64,000 nt of DNA from Streptomyces sp. NBC_00659 (GTDB lineage: Bacteria > Actinomycetota > Actinomycetes > Streptomycetales > Streptomycetaceae), in the NCBI RefSeq assembly GCF_036226925.1, contig NZ_CP109031.1:5952001-6016000 (forward strand), given 5' to 3'. Within the stretch, counting starts at the first letter, position 1, and each line of letters begins with the position of its first letter. Below are positions 37,283 through 45,478 of this stretch, in pieces. Position numbers and translations under genes: made by a program. Under the pieces are notes generated by a model, which made no database searches, was not told where the DNA came from, and saw only the letters and a list, made by a program, of their open reading frames with translations.

Positions 37283-38110
37283 ATGGCGCAGCACGAGGCG
37301 GACCAGGTGGCGGAGCCGGCCGAGCGGAGGTTCGGGGAGTTCGTGGCCGTACGACGGCACGGGTACGTCGCCGAGCTCGTCCTCGACCGGCCCAAGGCGA
37401 TGAACGCCGTGTCCACGGACATGGCGAGGTCGATCGCCGGTGCCTGCGAGTCCCTCGCCGCCGACCGGGACGTACGCGTGGTCGTGCTGACCTCCACGCA
37501 CGAGCGCGCCTTCTGCGTCGGCGCCGATCTGAAGGAGCGCAACTCCTTCTCGGACGCCGAGTTGGTACGCCAGCGGCCGCTCGCGCGAGCCGCGTACACC
37601 GGTGTCCTGGAACTGCCGATGCCGACCGTCGCCGCCGTTCACGGTTTCGCGCTGGGGGGCGGGTTCGAACTGGCGCTGTCCTGCGACCTGATCGTGGCCG
37701 ACCGTACGGCGGTCGTCGGACTGCCCGAGGTGTCCGTCGGCGTGATTCCCGGAGGCGGCGGTACGCAGCTGCTGCCGCGCCGGGTCGGGGCCGCGCGCGC
37801 CGCCGAGCTCATCTTCTCGGCGCGGCGTCTGGAGGCCGCCGAGGCGCGGGAGTTGGGTCTGGTGGACGAGCTGGTGGAGGCGGGACAGGACAGGGCGGAA
37901 GCGCTCGCTCTGGCCGCCCGGATCGCCGCCAACTCGCCGGTGGGACTGCGTGCCGCCAAGCGCGCCCTGCGCCTCGGTCACGGACTCGACCTGCGCGCGG
38001 GCCTGGAGGTCGAGGACGCGGCCTGGCGCTCCGTCGCCTTCTCCGGGGACCGGGCGGAAGGGGTCGCCGCGTTCAACGAGAAGCGCAAGCCGGAGTGGCC
38101 GGGAGAGTAG
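37283..38110 (+). CDS. Enoyl-CoA hydratase/isomerase family protein
   Basis: The 275-residue crotonase-fold protein has the oxyanion-hole motifs AFCVGADLKE near residue 80 and HGFALGGGFELALSCDLIVA near 118. The first catalytic position lies in LPEVSVGVIPGGGGTQLLPR, with Glu as in true hydratases, and the second is not Glu but Gly. It ends EKRKPEWPG as many enoyl-CoA hydratases do. It probably hydrates 2-enoyl-CoA in fatty-acid or amino-acid degradation. ATG 37283 follows GGGAGGG. Expression may be repressed through the GTTAAC dyad immediately upstream. Confidence 0.9.
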   Translation: MAQHEADQVAEPAERRFGEFVAVRRHGYVAELVLDRPKAMNAVSTDMARSIAGACESLAADRDVRVVVLTSTHERAFCVGADLKERNSFSDAELVRQRPLARAAYTGVLELPMPTVAAVHGFALGGGFELALSCDLIVADRTAVVGLPEVSVGVIPGGGGTQLLPRRVGAARAAELIFSARRLEAAEARELGLVDELVEAGQDRAEALALAARIAANSPVGLRAAKRALRLGHGLDLRAGLEVEDAAWRSVAFSGDRAEGVAAFNEKRKPEWPGE

Positions 38111-38193
38111 CCCCGGGATCCGGTTCGTGCGACCCGTACCCTGTTCGCTCCGCCGATGTCCCGAATATGCGTAAATATACCTAGCCTGGGGTG

Positions 38194-39348
38194 ATGGGCG
38201 AGGACAATCGGCTGAGGGCCGTGGTGACGCTGGCGCAGGGGATGGCGGCGGCGCACACCCCGCGGGAGTCGTGGCGGGCGGCGGCGCTCGGCGCGTGTCA
38301 CGCGCTGGCCGGGAGCTTCGCCGCGCTCTCCGTGTGGGAGCGCGAACTCGGCCGGCTGCGGGTGCTGGCCAACGTCGGCGACCGCGCCCCGGACGAGGAC
38401 GAGTTCCCCGACGGGGAGGCCTACCCGGTGCACCAGTTCCCGGAGATCACCGAGTTCCTGCACGAGCGCTGGGCGGGCGGCGGCGAGCCCAACGCCTGGG
38501 TCGAGACCTCCGACGGCCCCGTGGCCGGCGCCTTCGGGTACTGCCACCAGCGCGTGGCGGCGCTGCGCAGGCGCGGCCGTGGCTGCTGCGTCGTCGCGCC
38601 GATCGTGATGCACGGGCGGGCGTGGGGGGAGCTCTACGTGGCCCGTCCGGCCGGAGCACCCGTCTACGGCCCGCAGGACGCCGACTTCGCGACCGTCCTG
38701 GCCTCCGTCGTCGCCGCCGGGATCGCGCAGACCGAGCGCCTGGAGGAGGCCCGGCGCCTGGCGTACACCGACTCCCTGACCGGACTCGCCAACCGCCGCG
38801 CCGTGGACGTACGGCTCGAGGAGGCCGTGGAGCGGCACAAGGAGGACGGTGCCGTGGTCAGTCTCGTCGTGTGCGACCTCAACGGGCTCAAGCGCGTCAA
38901 CGACACCCGGGGGCACGCTGCCGGCGACCGGCTCCTCGAACGGTTCGGGTCGGTGCTCTCGCTGTGCGGGGCCATGCTCCCGGGCACCCTCGCGGCACGG
39001 CTGGGCGGCGACGAGTTCTGCCTGCTGGCGGTCGGCCCGCCGGCCGACGACGTGGTCCGGATCGCCGGTGAACTCTGCTGCCGGGCGGCCGAGTTGGAGC
39101 TCGGGGAGGGTGTGGCGTGCGGGGTCGCCTCGACCGGGGACGCGATCGGCCCCGTACGGTCGGCGCGTCGGCTGTTCCGGCTGGCGGACGCGGCGCAGTA
39201 CCGTGCGAAGGCCGTCCGGGCCGCGAAGCCCGTGGTCGCCGGGCGCGAGGGCCCCGACGATCCCGTGGTGCGCCTCGCGGACGCGCCCCCGCCGGCGGCG
39301 GGCGAGCGCCGCAGGTTCCGTGGACGGCACGACAGGCCCCGCACGTGA
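38194..39348 (+). CDS. GAF-GGDEF diguanylate cyclase
   Basis: This 384-residue soluble protein has a GAF sensor domain at about residues 15-180 and a GGDEF domain at about 188-345 with DSLTGLANRR, CDLNGLKRVND and an intact GGDEF at 271-275. It should make cyclic di-GMP, a brake on sporulation in streptomycetes. No R-x-x-D inhibitory site stands before GGDEF, so product feedback by that route is unlikely. GTG 38191 and ATG 38194 are adjacent start choices. It resembles the small soluble GAF-GGDEF protein of S. coelicolor in this neighbourhood (SCO4931 from memory). Confidence 0.92.
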   Translation: MGEDNRLRAVVTLAQGMAAAHTPRESWRAAALGACHALAGSFAALSVWERELGRLRVLANVGDRAPDEDEFPDGEAYPVHQFPEITEFLHERWAGGGEPNAWVETSDGPVAGAFGYCHQRVAALRRRGRGCCVVAPIVMHGRAWGELYVARPAGAPVYGPQDADFATVLASVVAAGIAQTERLEEARRLAYTDSLTGLANRRAVDVRLEEAVERHKEDGAVVSLVVCDLNGLKRVNDTRGHAAGDRLLERFGSVLSLCGAMLPGTLAARLGGDEFCLLAVGPPADDVVRIAGELCCRAAELELGEGVACGVASTGDAIGPVRSARRLFRLADAAQYRAKAVRAAKPVVAGREGPDDPVVRLADAPPPAAGERRRFRGRHDRPRT

Positions 39349-39524
39349 CGACGGCACGGCAGCCGTGGGCGGAGGCGCGTCCGCGGCGCGGTCGGCGCGT
39401 CCGTGACACGGTCCAGGGCGGCGGCCTTGACGGACGGAGCGGGCGTTGTGACGTACGCCGGAGTAAGGGGTCAACCCGCCACCCGCTAGTGACATCATAG
39501 AATTCACTGCGTACGCTCCTGAAT

Positions 39525-41069
39525 ATGGATATGCACACTGTGGTGGTGGGGACGTCCGGAGTGACCGCGTCCGACGTTCTCGCCGTGGCGCGCGAAGGCG
39601 CCCGGATCGAGCTCTCCGGCGAGGCGGTGGCGGCCCTCGCCGCGGCCCGCGAGATCGTGGAGGCGCTGGCCGCGAAGCCGGAGCCCGTCTACGGCGTCTC
39701 CACCGGCTTCGGCGCCCTGGCGAGCCGGCACATCAGCCCGGAACTGCGCGCCCAGCTGCAGCGCAACATCGTCCGCTCGCACGCCGCCGGGATGGGTCCG
39801 CGCGTCGAGCGCGAGGTCGTCCGCGCGCTGATGTTCCTGCGGCTCAAGACCGTCTGCTCCGGCCACACCGGTGTGCGGCCCGAGGTCGCGCAGACCATGG
39901 CGGACATCCTGAACGCGGGCATCACCCCGGTCGTCCACGAGTACGGCTCGCTCGGCTGCTCCGGCGACCTGGCGCCCCTGTCCCACTGCGCCCTGACCCT
40001 GATGGGCGAAGGCGACGCCGAAGGCCCCGACGGAGTCGTGCGGCCCGCGGGCGAGCTGCTCGCCGAGGCCGGCATCACCCCCGTCGAACTGCGCGAGAAG
40101 GAGGGCCTCGCCCTCCTCAACGGCACCGACGGCATGCTCGGCATGCTCGTCATGGCCCTCGCCGACCTGGAGACGCTGTACAAGTCGGCCGACGTCACCG
40201 CCGCGCTCTCCCTCGAAGCGCTCCTCGGCACGGACAAGGTCCTCGCCCCCGAGCTGCACGCCATCCGCCCGCACCCCGGCCAGAGCGCCAGCGCCGCCAA
40301 CATGCTGGCCGTGCTGAAGGGTTCGGAGCTCACCGGCCACCACCAGGACGGCGCCCCGCGCGTCCAGGACGCCTACTCCGTGCGCTGCGCCCCGCAGGTC
40401 GCCGGCGCCGGCCGGGACACCCTCGCGCACGCCCGCACGGTCGCCGAGCGCGAGCTGGCCTCCGCCGTCGACAACCCGGTCGTGCTGCCCGACGGCCGCG
40501 TCGAGTCGAACGGCAACTTCCATGGCGCCCCGGTCGCCTACGTCCTCGACTTCCTCGCCATCGCCGCCGCCGACCTCGGCTCGATCGCCGAGCGCCGCAC
40601 CGACCGGCTGCTCGACAAGAACCGCTCGCACGGCCTCCCGCCGTTCCTCGCGGACGACGCCGGCGTCGACTCGGGCCTGATGATCGCCCAGTACACGCAG
40701 GCCGCGCTGGTCAGCGAGATGAAGCGGCTCGCCGTACCGGCGTCCGCGGACTCCATCCCCTCCTCCGCCATGCAGGAGGACCACGTCTCCATGGGCTGGT
40801 CGGCGGCGCGCAAGCTGCGCACCTCCGTGGACAACCTGACCCGGATCGTGGCGATCGAGCTGTACGCCGCCACCCGTGCGATCGAACTCCGCGAGGGTCT
40901 GACGCCCGCCCCGGCGTCGCGGGCGGTCATCGACGCGGTCCGCGCGGCCGGCGTCCAGGGCCCCGGCCCGGACCGCTTCCTCGCCCCCGACCTGGCGGCG
41001 GCGGACGCGTTCGTGCGTGCCGGCGGTGTGGTGGCCGCGGTGGAGCCGGTGACCGGCCCGCTCGCGTAG
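39525..41069 (+). CDS. hutH: Histidine ammonia-lyase
   Basis: The 514-residue enzyme deaminates histidine to urocanate, the first step of histidine degradation. The electrophilic MIO cofactor is formed from a tripeptide that here is Cys145-Ser146-Gly147 in [14 protein letters not shown], where most family members have Ala-Ser-Gly. Other family motifs are [33 protein letters not shown] and [10 protein letters not shown] regions. ATG 39525 and ATG 39531 are both possible. No other hut gene is near, as in S. coelicolor, where the pathway genes are scattered. Confidence 0.96.
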   Translation: MDMHTVVVGTSGVTASDVLAVAREGARIELSGEAVAALAAAREIVEALAAKPEPVYGVSTGFGALASRHISPELRAQLQRNIVRSHAAGMGPRVEREVVRALMFLRLKTVCSGHTGVRPEVAQTMADILNAGITPVVHEYGSLGCSGDLAPLSHCALTLMGEGDAEGPDGVVRPAGELLAEAGITPVELREKEGLALLNGTDGMLGMLVMALADLETLYKSADVTAALSLEALLGTDKVLAPELHAIRPHPGQSASAANMLAVLKGSELTGHHQDGAPRVQDAYSVRCAPQVAGAGRDTLAHARTVAERELASAVDNPVVLPDGRVESNGNFHGAPVAYVLDFLAIAAADLGSIAERRTDRLLDKNRSHGLPPFLADDAGVDSGLMIAQYTQAALVSEMKRLAVPASADSIPSSAMQEDHVSMGWSAARKLRTSVDNLTRIVAIELYAATRAIELREGLTPAPASRAVIDAVRAAGVQGPGPDRFLAPDLAAADAFVRAGGVVAAVEPVTGPLA

Positions 41070-41078
41070 CGGCGGAGT

Positions 41079-41121
41079 GCGCCGCATGTGGGCCGGGTGT
41101 GTCCCGGCCCACATGCGGCGC
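41079..41121 (+). terminator. Terminator of hutH
   Basis: The perfectly paired 19-base arms 41079-41097 and 41103-41121 stand around the loop TGTGT, directly after the hutH stop. Confidence 0.8.
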
Positions 41122-41293
41122 CTCGCCCCCTGGTATCAGGGTGTGCTACTGTCTCATTGATACGTTTTTGGTACCCATTTACTTTGTGCGCCTGATCGGA
41201 ATCCTCCGCAGGCGCGTTTTGTTTTACCGGCATCTCCGGCATTACCCGGTGCATCTCCGGATGGGGGCCCAACTACCTGTTCAGGAGAACAAC
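41122..41293 (+). promoter_or_regulatory. Long AT-rich promoter and structured leader of the cold-shock gene
   Basis: This region is markedly AT-richer than its surroundings. GCGCCTG (about 41188) and CAGGCGC (about 41209) can form a hairpin followed by a GTTTTGTTTT tract, like an attenuator. GCATCTCCGG then occurs twice, 20 bp apart, before the AGGAG site. A temperature- or structure-dependent leader is inferred. Confidence 0.5.
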
Positions 41294-41497
41294 ATGGCTA
41301 CTGGCACCGTGAAGTGGTTCAACTCGGAAAAGGGCTTCGGCTTCATCGAGCAGGACGGCGGCGGCCCCGACGTCTTCGCCCACTACTCGAACATCGCGAG
41401 CTCCGGCTTCCGTGAGCTCCTCGAGGGCCAGAAGGTCTCCTTCGAGGTCACGCAGGGCCAGAAGGGCCTGCAGGCGGAGAACATCGTTCCCGCCTAG
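41294..41497 (+). CDS. Cold-shock protein (CspA family)
   Basis: The 67-residue nucleic-acid chaperone begins [20 protein letters not shown] and has both RNA-binding motifs, KGFGFI (RNP1) and VFAHYS (RNP2). Its length is exactly that of actinobacterial single-domain cold-shock proteins. It binds single-stranded RNA and DNA in the cytosol and melts RNA structure. A strong AGGAG site precedes the ATG. The leader is long and structured. The DEAD-box helicase gene downstream would be a natural functional partner. Confidence 0.96.
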   Translation: MATGTVKWFNSEKGFGFIEQDGGGPDVFAHYSNIASSGFRELLEGQKVSFEVTQGQKGLQAENIVPA

Positions 41498-41516
41498 TTC
41501 GAGCGCGCTTTTCCAG

Positions 41517-41553
41517 AGCCGGGTCCCGCGCCTTCGGGTGCGGGTCCCGGCTC
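41517..41553 (+). terminator. Terminator of the cold-shock gene
   Basis: GAGCCGGG and CCCGGCTC outer arms with CCCGC/GCGGG inner arms enclose a TTCG loop, 20 bp after the stop. Confidence 0.65.
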
Positions 41554-41630
41554 AGCGCTGTGACAGCTCATGCAGTCGGTGAGCGCTGTGTGTGCAGTCC
41601 GTGGGCCCAGGAAGGAAATCCAGATCCAGC

Positions 41631-43448
41631 ATGACTCGATCCGAACGTCCCGTCCGTAAGCGGCCGGCAAACGCGCGCGCCGCACAGACCGGCGGTTCCG
41701 CGAGGAACGCGGGCCGGAGTGCCGGGCGCCCCGGCGCCCGCAAGGTCGCGCCGCCGCAGGAGTTCTCCCTGCCCGAGACCATCACCCCGGCGCTGCCCGC
41801 GGTCGACTCCTTCGACGCGCTGGACATGCCGGCCGCCCTGACGAAGACCCTCGCGGCCCAGGGTGTCACCGATCCCTTCCCGATCCAGGGCGCCACGCTG
41901 CCCAACTCCCTCGCGGGTCGCGATGTGCTCGGCCGCGGACGCACCGGATCCGGCAAGACGCTCGCCTTCGGGCTCGCGCTCCTCGCCCGCACCGCCGGCC
42001 GCCGGGCCGAGCCGCGCAGTCCGCTCGCGCTCGTCCTCGTCCCCACCCGCGAACTCGCCCAGCAGGTCGACGACGCGATCACGCCGTACGCCACCGCCGT
42101 CAACCTGCGCGTGACCACGGCCGTCGGCGGGATGTCGATCGGGCGGCAGGCCGGCACGCTGCGCCGCGGTGTCGAGGTGCTCGTGGCTACCCCCGGGCGG
42201 CTCAAGGACCTCATCGAGCGCGGCGACTGCACCCTCGGACAGGTCGCGATCACCGTGCTGGACGAGGCCGACCAGATGGCCGACATGGGCTTCATGCCCC
42301 AGGTCACCGCGCTGCTCAAGCAGGTCGAGCCGGGCGGCCAGCGGCTGCTCTTCTCGGCCACGCTCGACAAGAACATCGACCGGCTCGTCAAGATGTTCCT
42401 CACCGACCCGGTGGTGCACTCCGTCGACCCGTCCGCGGGCGCGGTGGTGACCATGGAGCACCACGTGCTGCACGTCGCCGACGAGACCGACAAGAAGGCG
42501 GTCGCGATGCGGATCGCCGCCCGCGACGGCCGGGTGATCCTCTTCGTCGACACCAAGCGCGGCGCCGACCGCTTCACCAAGCGGCTGCTCGCCAGCGGTG
42601 TCCGGGCCTCCGCCCTGCACGGCGGGCGCAGCCAGCCGCAGCGCAACCGCACCCTCGACCAGTTCAAGAACGGTCAGGTCACCGCCCTCGTCGCCACCAA
42701 CGTGGCGGCCCGCGGTATCCACGTCGACGACCTCGACCTCGTGGTCAACGTCGATCCGCCGACCGACCACAAGGACTACCTCCACCGCGGCGGCCGTACC
42801 GCCCGCGCCGGAGAGTCCGGCAGCGTCGTCACCCTGGTGCTCCCCGAGCAGAAGCGTGAGATGACCCGGCTCATGGCGGACGCGGGCATCACTCCGCGTA
42901 CCGCCCGCGTCAAGTCCAGCGACGAGGAGCTCGCCCGCCTCACCGGCGCCCGCGAGCCTTCCGGCGTGCCGGTCGTCATAGAGGTCCCGCAGCAGGCCGA
43001 ACAGCCGAAGCAGCGGCCCAAGGCGCGCCGTGCCCCCACCGGGGGCGGGGCCAGGCGGCCGTCGGTCGCCGGCGGCGGCACCGCCGGGCGCACGGGCGCC
43101 GGATCGGACGGCCAGGGCGGCCGGCAGCGCGGCGGACGTCCGGGCACGGACGCCGCGACGGGCGGCACGGCCGCCGGACGCCGCGCGAGCACCGGGGGAG
43201 CGGCCGCGGGTCGTCGTACCGAGGCCGGTGGTGGCGCGGGTCGTCGTACCGAGGCCGGTGGTGGCGCGGGTCGTCGTACCGAGGCCGGTGGTGGCGCGGG
43301 TCGTCGTACCGAGGCCGGTGGTGGCGCGGGTCGTCGTACCGAGACTGGTGGTGGCGCGGGTGCCGGTCGCTCCGGCGGCCGCGGGCGTGCTCCGCAGCGC
43401 GGTGGTCAGAACGGCGGCCAGGGCGGTGGCGGCCGCAGGGCCGCCTGA
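41631..43448 (+). CDS. DEAD-box RNA helicase with repetitive Gly/Arg tail
   Basis: This 605-residue ATP-dependent RNA helicase has the Q motif (DPFPIQGATLP), motif I GRGRTGSGKT (103-110), PTRELA, TPGR, DEAD in VLDEADQM, SAT in LLFSATL, ARGIHVDDLDLVV and HRGGRTAR. The core ends at about residue 430. The last 155 residues are Gly/Arg/Thr-rich, with five copies of a 10-residue unit around GRRTEAGGG, an RGG-like RNA-binding tail. ATG 41631 starts a basic head of about 40 residues. It probably helps RNA folding or ribosome assembly in the cold. Confidence 0.94.
   Translation: MTRSERPVRKRPANARAAQTGGSARNAGRSAGRPGARKVAPPQEFSLPETITPALPAVDSFDALDMPAALTKTLAAQGVTDPFPIQGATLPNSLAGRDVLGRGRTGSGKTLAFGLALLARTAGRRAEPRSPLALVLVPTRELAQQVDDAITPYATAVNLRVTTAVGGMSIGRQAGTLRRGVEVLVATPGRLKDLIERGDCTLGQVAITVLDEADQMADMGFMPQVTALLKQVEPGGQRLLFSATLDKNIDRLVKMFLTDPVVHSVDPSAGAVVTMEHHVLHVADETDKKAVAMRIAARDGRVILFVDTKRGADRFTKRLLASGVRASALHGGRSQPQRNRTLDQFKNGQVTALVATNVAARGIHVDDLDLVVNVDPPTDHKDYLHRGGRTARAGESGSVVTLVLPEQKREMTRLMADAGITPRTARVKSSDEELARLTGAREPSGVPVVIEVPQQAEQPKQRPKARRAPTGGGARRPSVAGGGTAGRTGAGSDGQGGRQRGGRPGTDAATGGTAAGRRASTGGAAAGRRTEAGGGAGRRTEAGGGAGRRTEAGGGAGRRTEAGGGAGRRTETGGGAGAGRSGGRGRAPQRGGQNGGQGGGGRRAA
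43208..43357 (+). repeat. Five tandem 30-bp repeats in the helicase tail
   Basis: The unit around GGGTCGTCGTACCGAGGCCG is repeated five times; only the last copy is altered (GAGACTGG). It encodes GRRTEAGGGA in frame, so copy number can vary without breaking the gene. Confidence 0.92.
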
Positions 43449-43473
43449 CCGGACCGGATCGTTCGGCTTCGCC

Positions 43474-43519
43474 GCGGCCCCGCACCCCCTGGCATCATGC
43501 CCGCGGGGTGCGGGGCCGC
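43474..43519. terminator. Hairpin between helicase and DUF2625 genes
   Basis: The 15-base arms 43474-43488 and 43505-43519 pair exactly around a 16-base loop, between convergent genes. Confidence 0.65.
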
Positions 43520-43601
43520 CGCGTGAACGGACCACGCCCCGAGGCCGGGAGACCGCCTCTCGCGGTTCCCGGAGCCGAACCGGGCCGCGGGGTGCGGGGG
43601 T

Positions 43602-44354
43602 TCAGACGTCGCCGAGGAAACCCGGGTCGACCCCGTCCAGCTTCAGGGCGAAGTCCCGGTGCAGGCTGAGCAGTTCCGCCAGCGGCACCGCGCGGCGGCT
43701 CGTCGACATCAGATCGCGCCGCGCCTCCGCCGACCACAGGAACGGCATCACGGACAGTCCCTGCGTGCCCGTGAGGGCGCCGGACTCGGCCCGCCAGCCG
43801 GGCCAGCGCAGCGTGTCGTAGAACTTGTCCGTACCCTCGCCCAGAAGCCACTGGAGCCATGCCCCGTGGCCCACTTCGAGCGCCTCCCACTTCAGTGAGT
43901 CCGGCGCGAAGTACACGACCTCGCCGGGATGGCCGGGACGCCCCACCGACTCCGGGTCGGCGCCGTTGAGGACGAACACCCCGCCCAGCACGTCGTGGCC
44001 GACGACGAGCCCGCCGTCCCGCGGGCGCCAGCCGGGATCGAAGTACTCGGGGAATTCGTTGACTTCGGCCAGCGAGGGCAGGTCCGTCGAGCCGCCCGGC
44101 AGCCCCGTCGGCTCGTCCTCGGCCGGACTGCCGTAGATCCGCAGCCATCCGCTGTCCAGCACCACACCGCCGCAGTTGAGCACCATCCCGCCCAGCCAGG
44201 ACCGTGCGGTGACCTGGAGCTGGAGCAGGCTCGCGCGGCCCAGATCGGGGTCCACCGGGGGCACTTCCATGGACACCCCGCTCGCGGCGATCGCCTCGGA
44301 CAGCAGCGGCCAGGCCGGTTCCTCGACGTCGGTCAGCTCGCTCAGCTCTCGCAT
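43602..44354 (-). CDS. DUF2625 family protein
   Basis: The 250-residue soluble protein has the features I associate with DUF2625: VTARSWLGGMVLNCGGVVLDSGWLRIYGSP, FDPGWRPRDGGLVVGHDVLGGVFVLNG and GEVVYFAPDSLKWEALEVGHGAWLQWLL. The pattern resembles SMI1/KNR4-like immunity folds. No enzyme motif is visible. It is a single gene convergent with the helicase; nothing nearby looks like a toxin partner. The family assignment is from recall of motifs. Confidence 0.8.
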   Translation of the reverse strand: MRELSELTDVEEPAWPLLSEAIAASGVSMEVPPVDPDLGRASLLQLQVTARSWLGGMVLNCGGVVLDSGWLRIYGSPAEDEPTGLPGGSTDLPSLAEVNEFPEYFDPGWRPRDGGLVVGHDVLGGVFVLNGADPESVGRPGHPGEVVYFAPDSLKWEALEVGHGAWLQWLLGEGTDKFYDTLRWPGWRAESGALTGTQGLSVMPFLWSAEARRDLMSTSRRAVPLAELLSLHRDFALKLDGVDPGFLGDV

Positions 44355-44391
44355 GGCTTCCCCGTGGGTTGTCCGGACGCGGTCGACGCGC

Positions 44392-44757
44392 TCAGTAGCC
44401 CATCATGCGCTCTCGGCGAACGGAATACGCCACGAATCCGGCGCCCAGACCGAGGAGGAGCGTGCCGCCGACGAGATACGGAGTGGTGTCCACGGCGCCT
44501 GTGTCCGCGAGCCGGGTCCCGTTGTCGTCGGAGAGCGCGTGCGGCCCGTCGTCGCCGGAGAGCGTGCGGGTCCCGTTGCCGTCCGCCTCGGCGGATGTTC
44601 GTGCCGACGCGGTGACGGTCGGTGCCGCGGACGTCGACGCCGTCGAGCCCGGTGTGGGTACGTCCTGGGTCGCGTTGGCGGACGGGACGAACCACAGGGC
44701 ACCCAGGAGGGTCCCCGCTGCGGTGGCGGTCAGCAACGATCGACGTGCGGCGGACAC
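44392..44757 (-). CDS. LAxTG-type sortase substrate (small surface protein)
   Basis: The 121-residue product has a signal peptide (SLLTATAAGTLLGALWFVPSANA, cut near residue 30). A mature region of about 55 residues rich in Thr, Ser, Ala, Asp and Gly follows. The C-terminal sorting signal is L-A-D-T-G near residue 83, a hydrophobic helix (TTPYLVGGTLLLGLGAGFVAY) and a basic tail RRERMMGY. LAxTG is the motif of class E sortases of streptomycetes, so it is probably linked to the cell wall. GTG 44757 puts the signal peptide at the N terminus. No sortase gene is in the window. Confidence 0.82.
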   Translation of the reverse strand: MSAARRSLLTATAAGTLLGALWFVPSANATQDVPTPGSTASTSAAPTVTASARTSAEADGNGTRTLSGDDGPHALSDDNGTRLADTGAVDTTPYLVGGTLLLGLGAGFVAYSVRRERMMGY

Positions 44758-44867
44758 GAAATATCGATCCCCTTGTGGCGCTAGCGAATTGGCCGTGGGG
44801 GCCGATGCTAGTGAAAGGCGCGGGTCGTGGGAAAGTCGCGCATGCCGTGGGCCGTACGCTCCCTCCC

Positions 44868-45212
44868 ATGAGCACCTCAGAGACTTCACAGTTTGTACGG
44901 CTTCGTGTCGAACTCGTGCTGGAGATCGACGACGCCGACGCCGTCACCCGGGCCGCGCTGGGCCGGATCGGCGCCGACACGGACATGCCGGCCGACGAAA
45001 GAGCGCATGCCGAGGGCGCAGTGACGGAAGACACGGCGGAGGCCCTCGCCTATCTCGTCGACCCGTTCGACCTGGTCAGCGAGGTGCCCGGAATCGAACT
45101 CGCGCAGGCCTCGTGGAGCAGCGAGCCCATTGACTATGATCCCGATTCGCCGGATTGGGACATCGACGAGGATGATGCTGACGAGGACGACGAGGAAGAC
45201 GTGCGCGGCTGA
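44868..45212 (+). CDS. Acidic hypothetical protein
   Basis: The 114-residue protein has an ordered first part (SQFVRLRVELVLEIDDADAVTRAALGRI, about residues 8-35) and a strongly acidic tail. The tail runs DPDSPDWDIDEDDADEDDEEDV, split here over two quotations: residues about 90-105 and 105-112. No cysteines or membrane segments are seen. Codon use is typical of the region, and ATG 44868 is preceded by CTCCC without a good ribosome site. The family is not recognised. It is divergent from the LAxTG protein gene. Confidence 0.75.
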   Translation: MSTSETSQFVRLRVELVLEIDDADAVTRAALGRIGADTDMPADERAHAEGAVTEDTAEALAYLVDPFDLVSEVPGIELAQASWSSEPIDYDPDSPDWDIDEDDADEDDEEDVRG

Positions 45213-45478
45213 AGTCCGGGAACCCTGACCCCGGCCGGCGACCGCTGTCCGGGGTTCTTTGTTCCCGGCGAAGCACGGCCGCCTCCGCACCACCCCTCCG
45301 CACCACCACCCTTCCGTACCGCTTCGGTCAATGTGTCCGTACGCGGCGGACGCGGCGGACGTGTCGTGGGCCACACTTCCGTGTGAAGTGGAACGGGGTG
45401 AACCGGTTTTGGCGTTCTTATTTGTTACGGGACTCCCGTGGTCCTTTTCGGGAATCGGCGACGATGGAGAAGCGTGTG

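Noticed and set aside
43208..43357. Possible CRISPR array
   Set aside because: The 30-bp units are contiguous without spacers and code in frame for the helicase tail.
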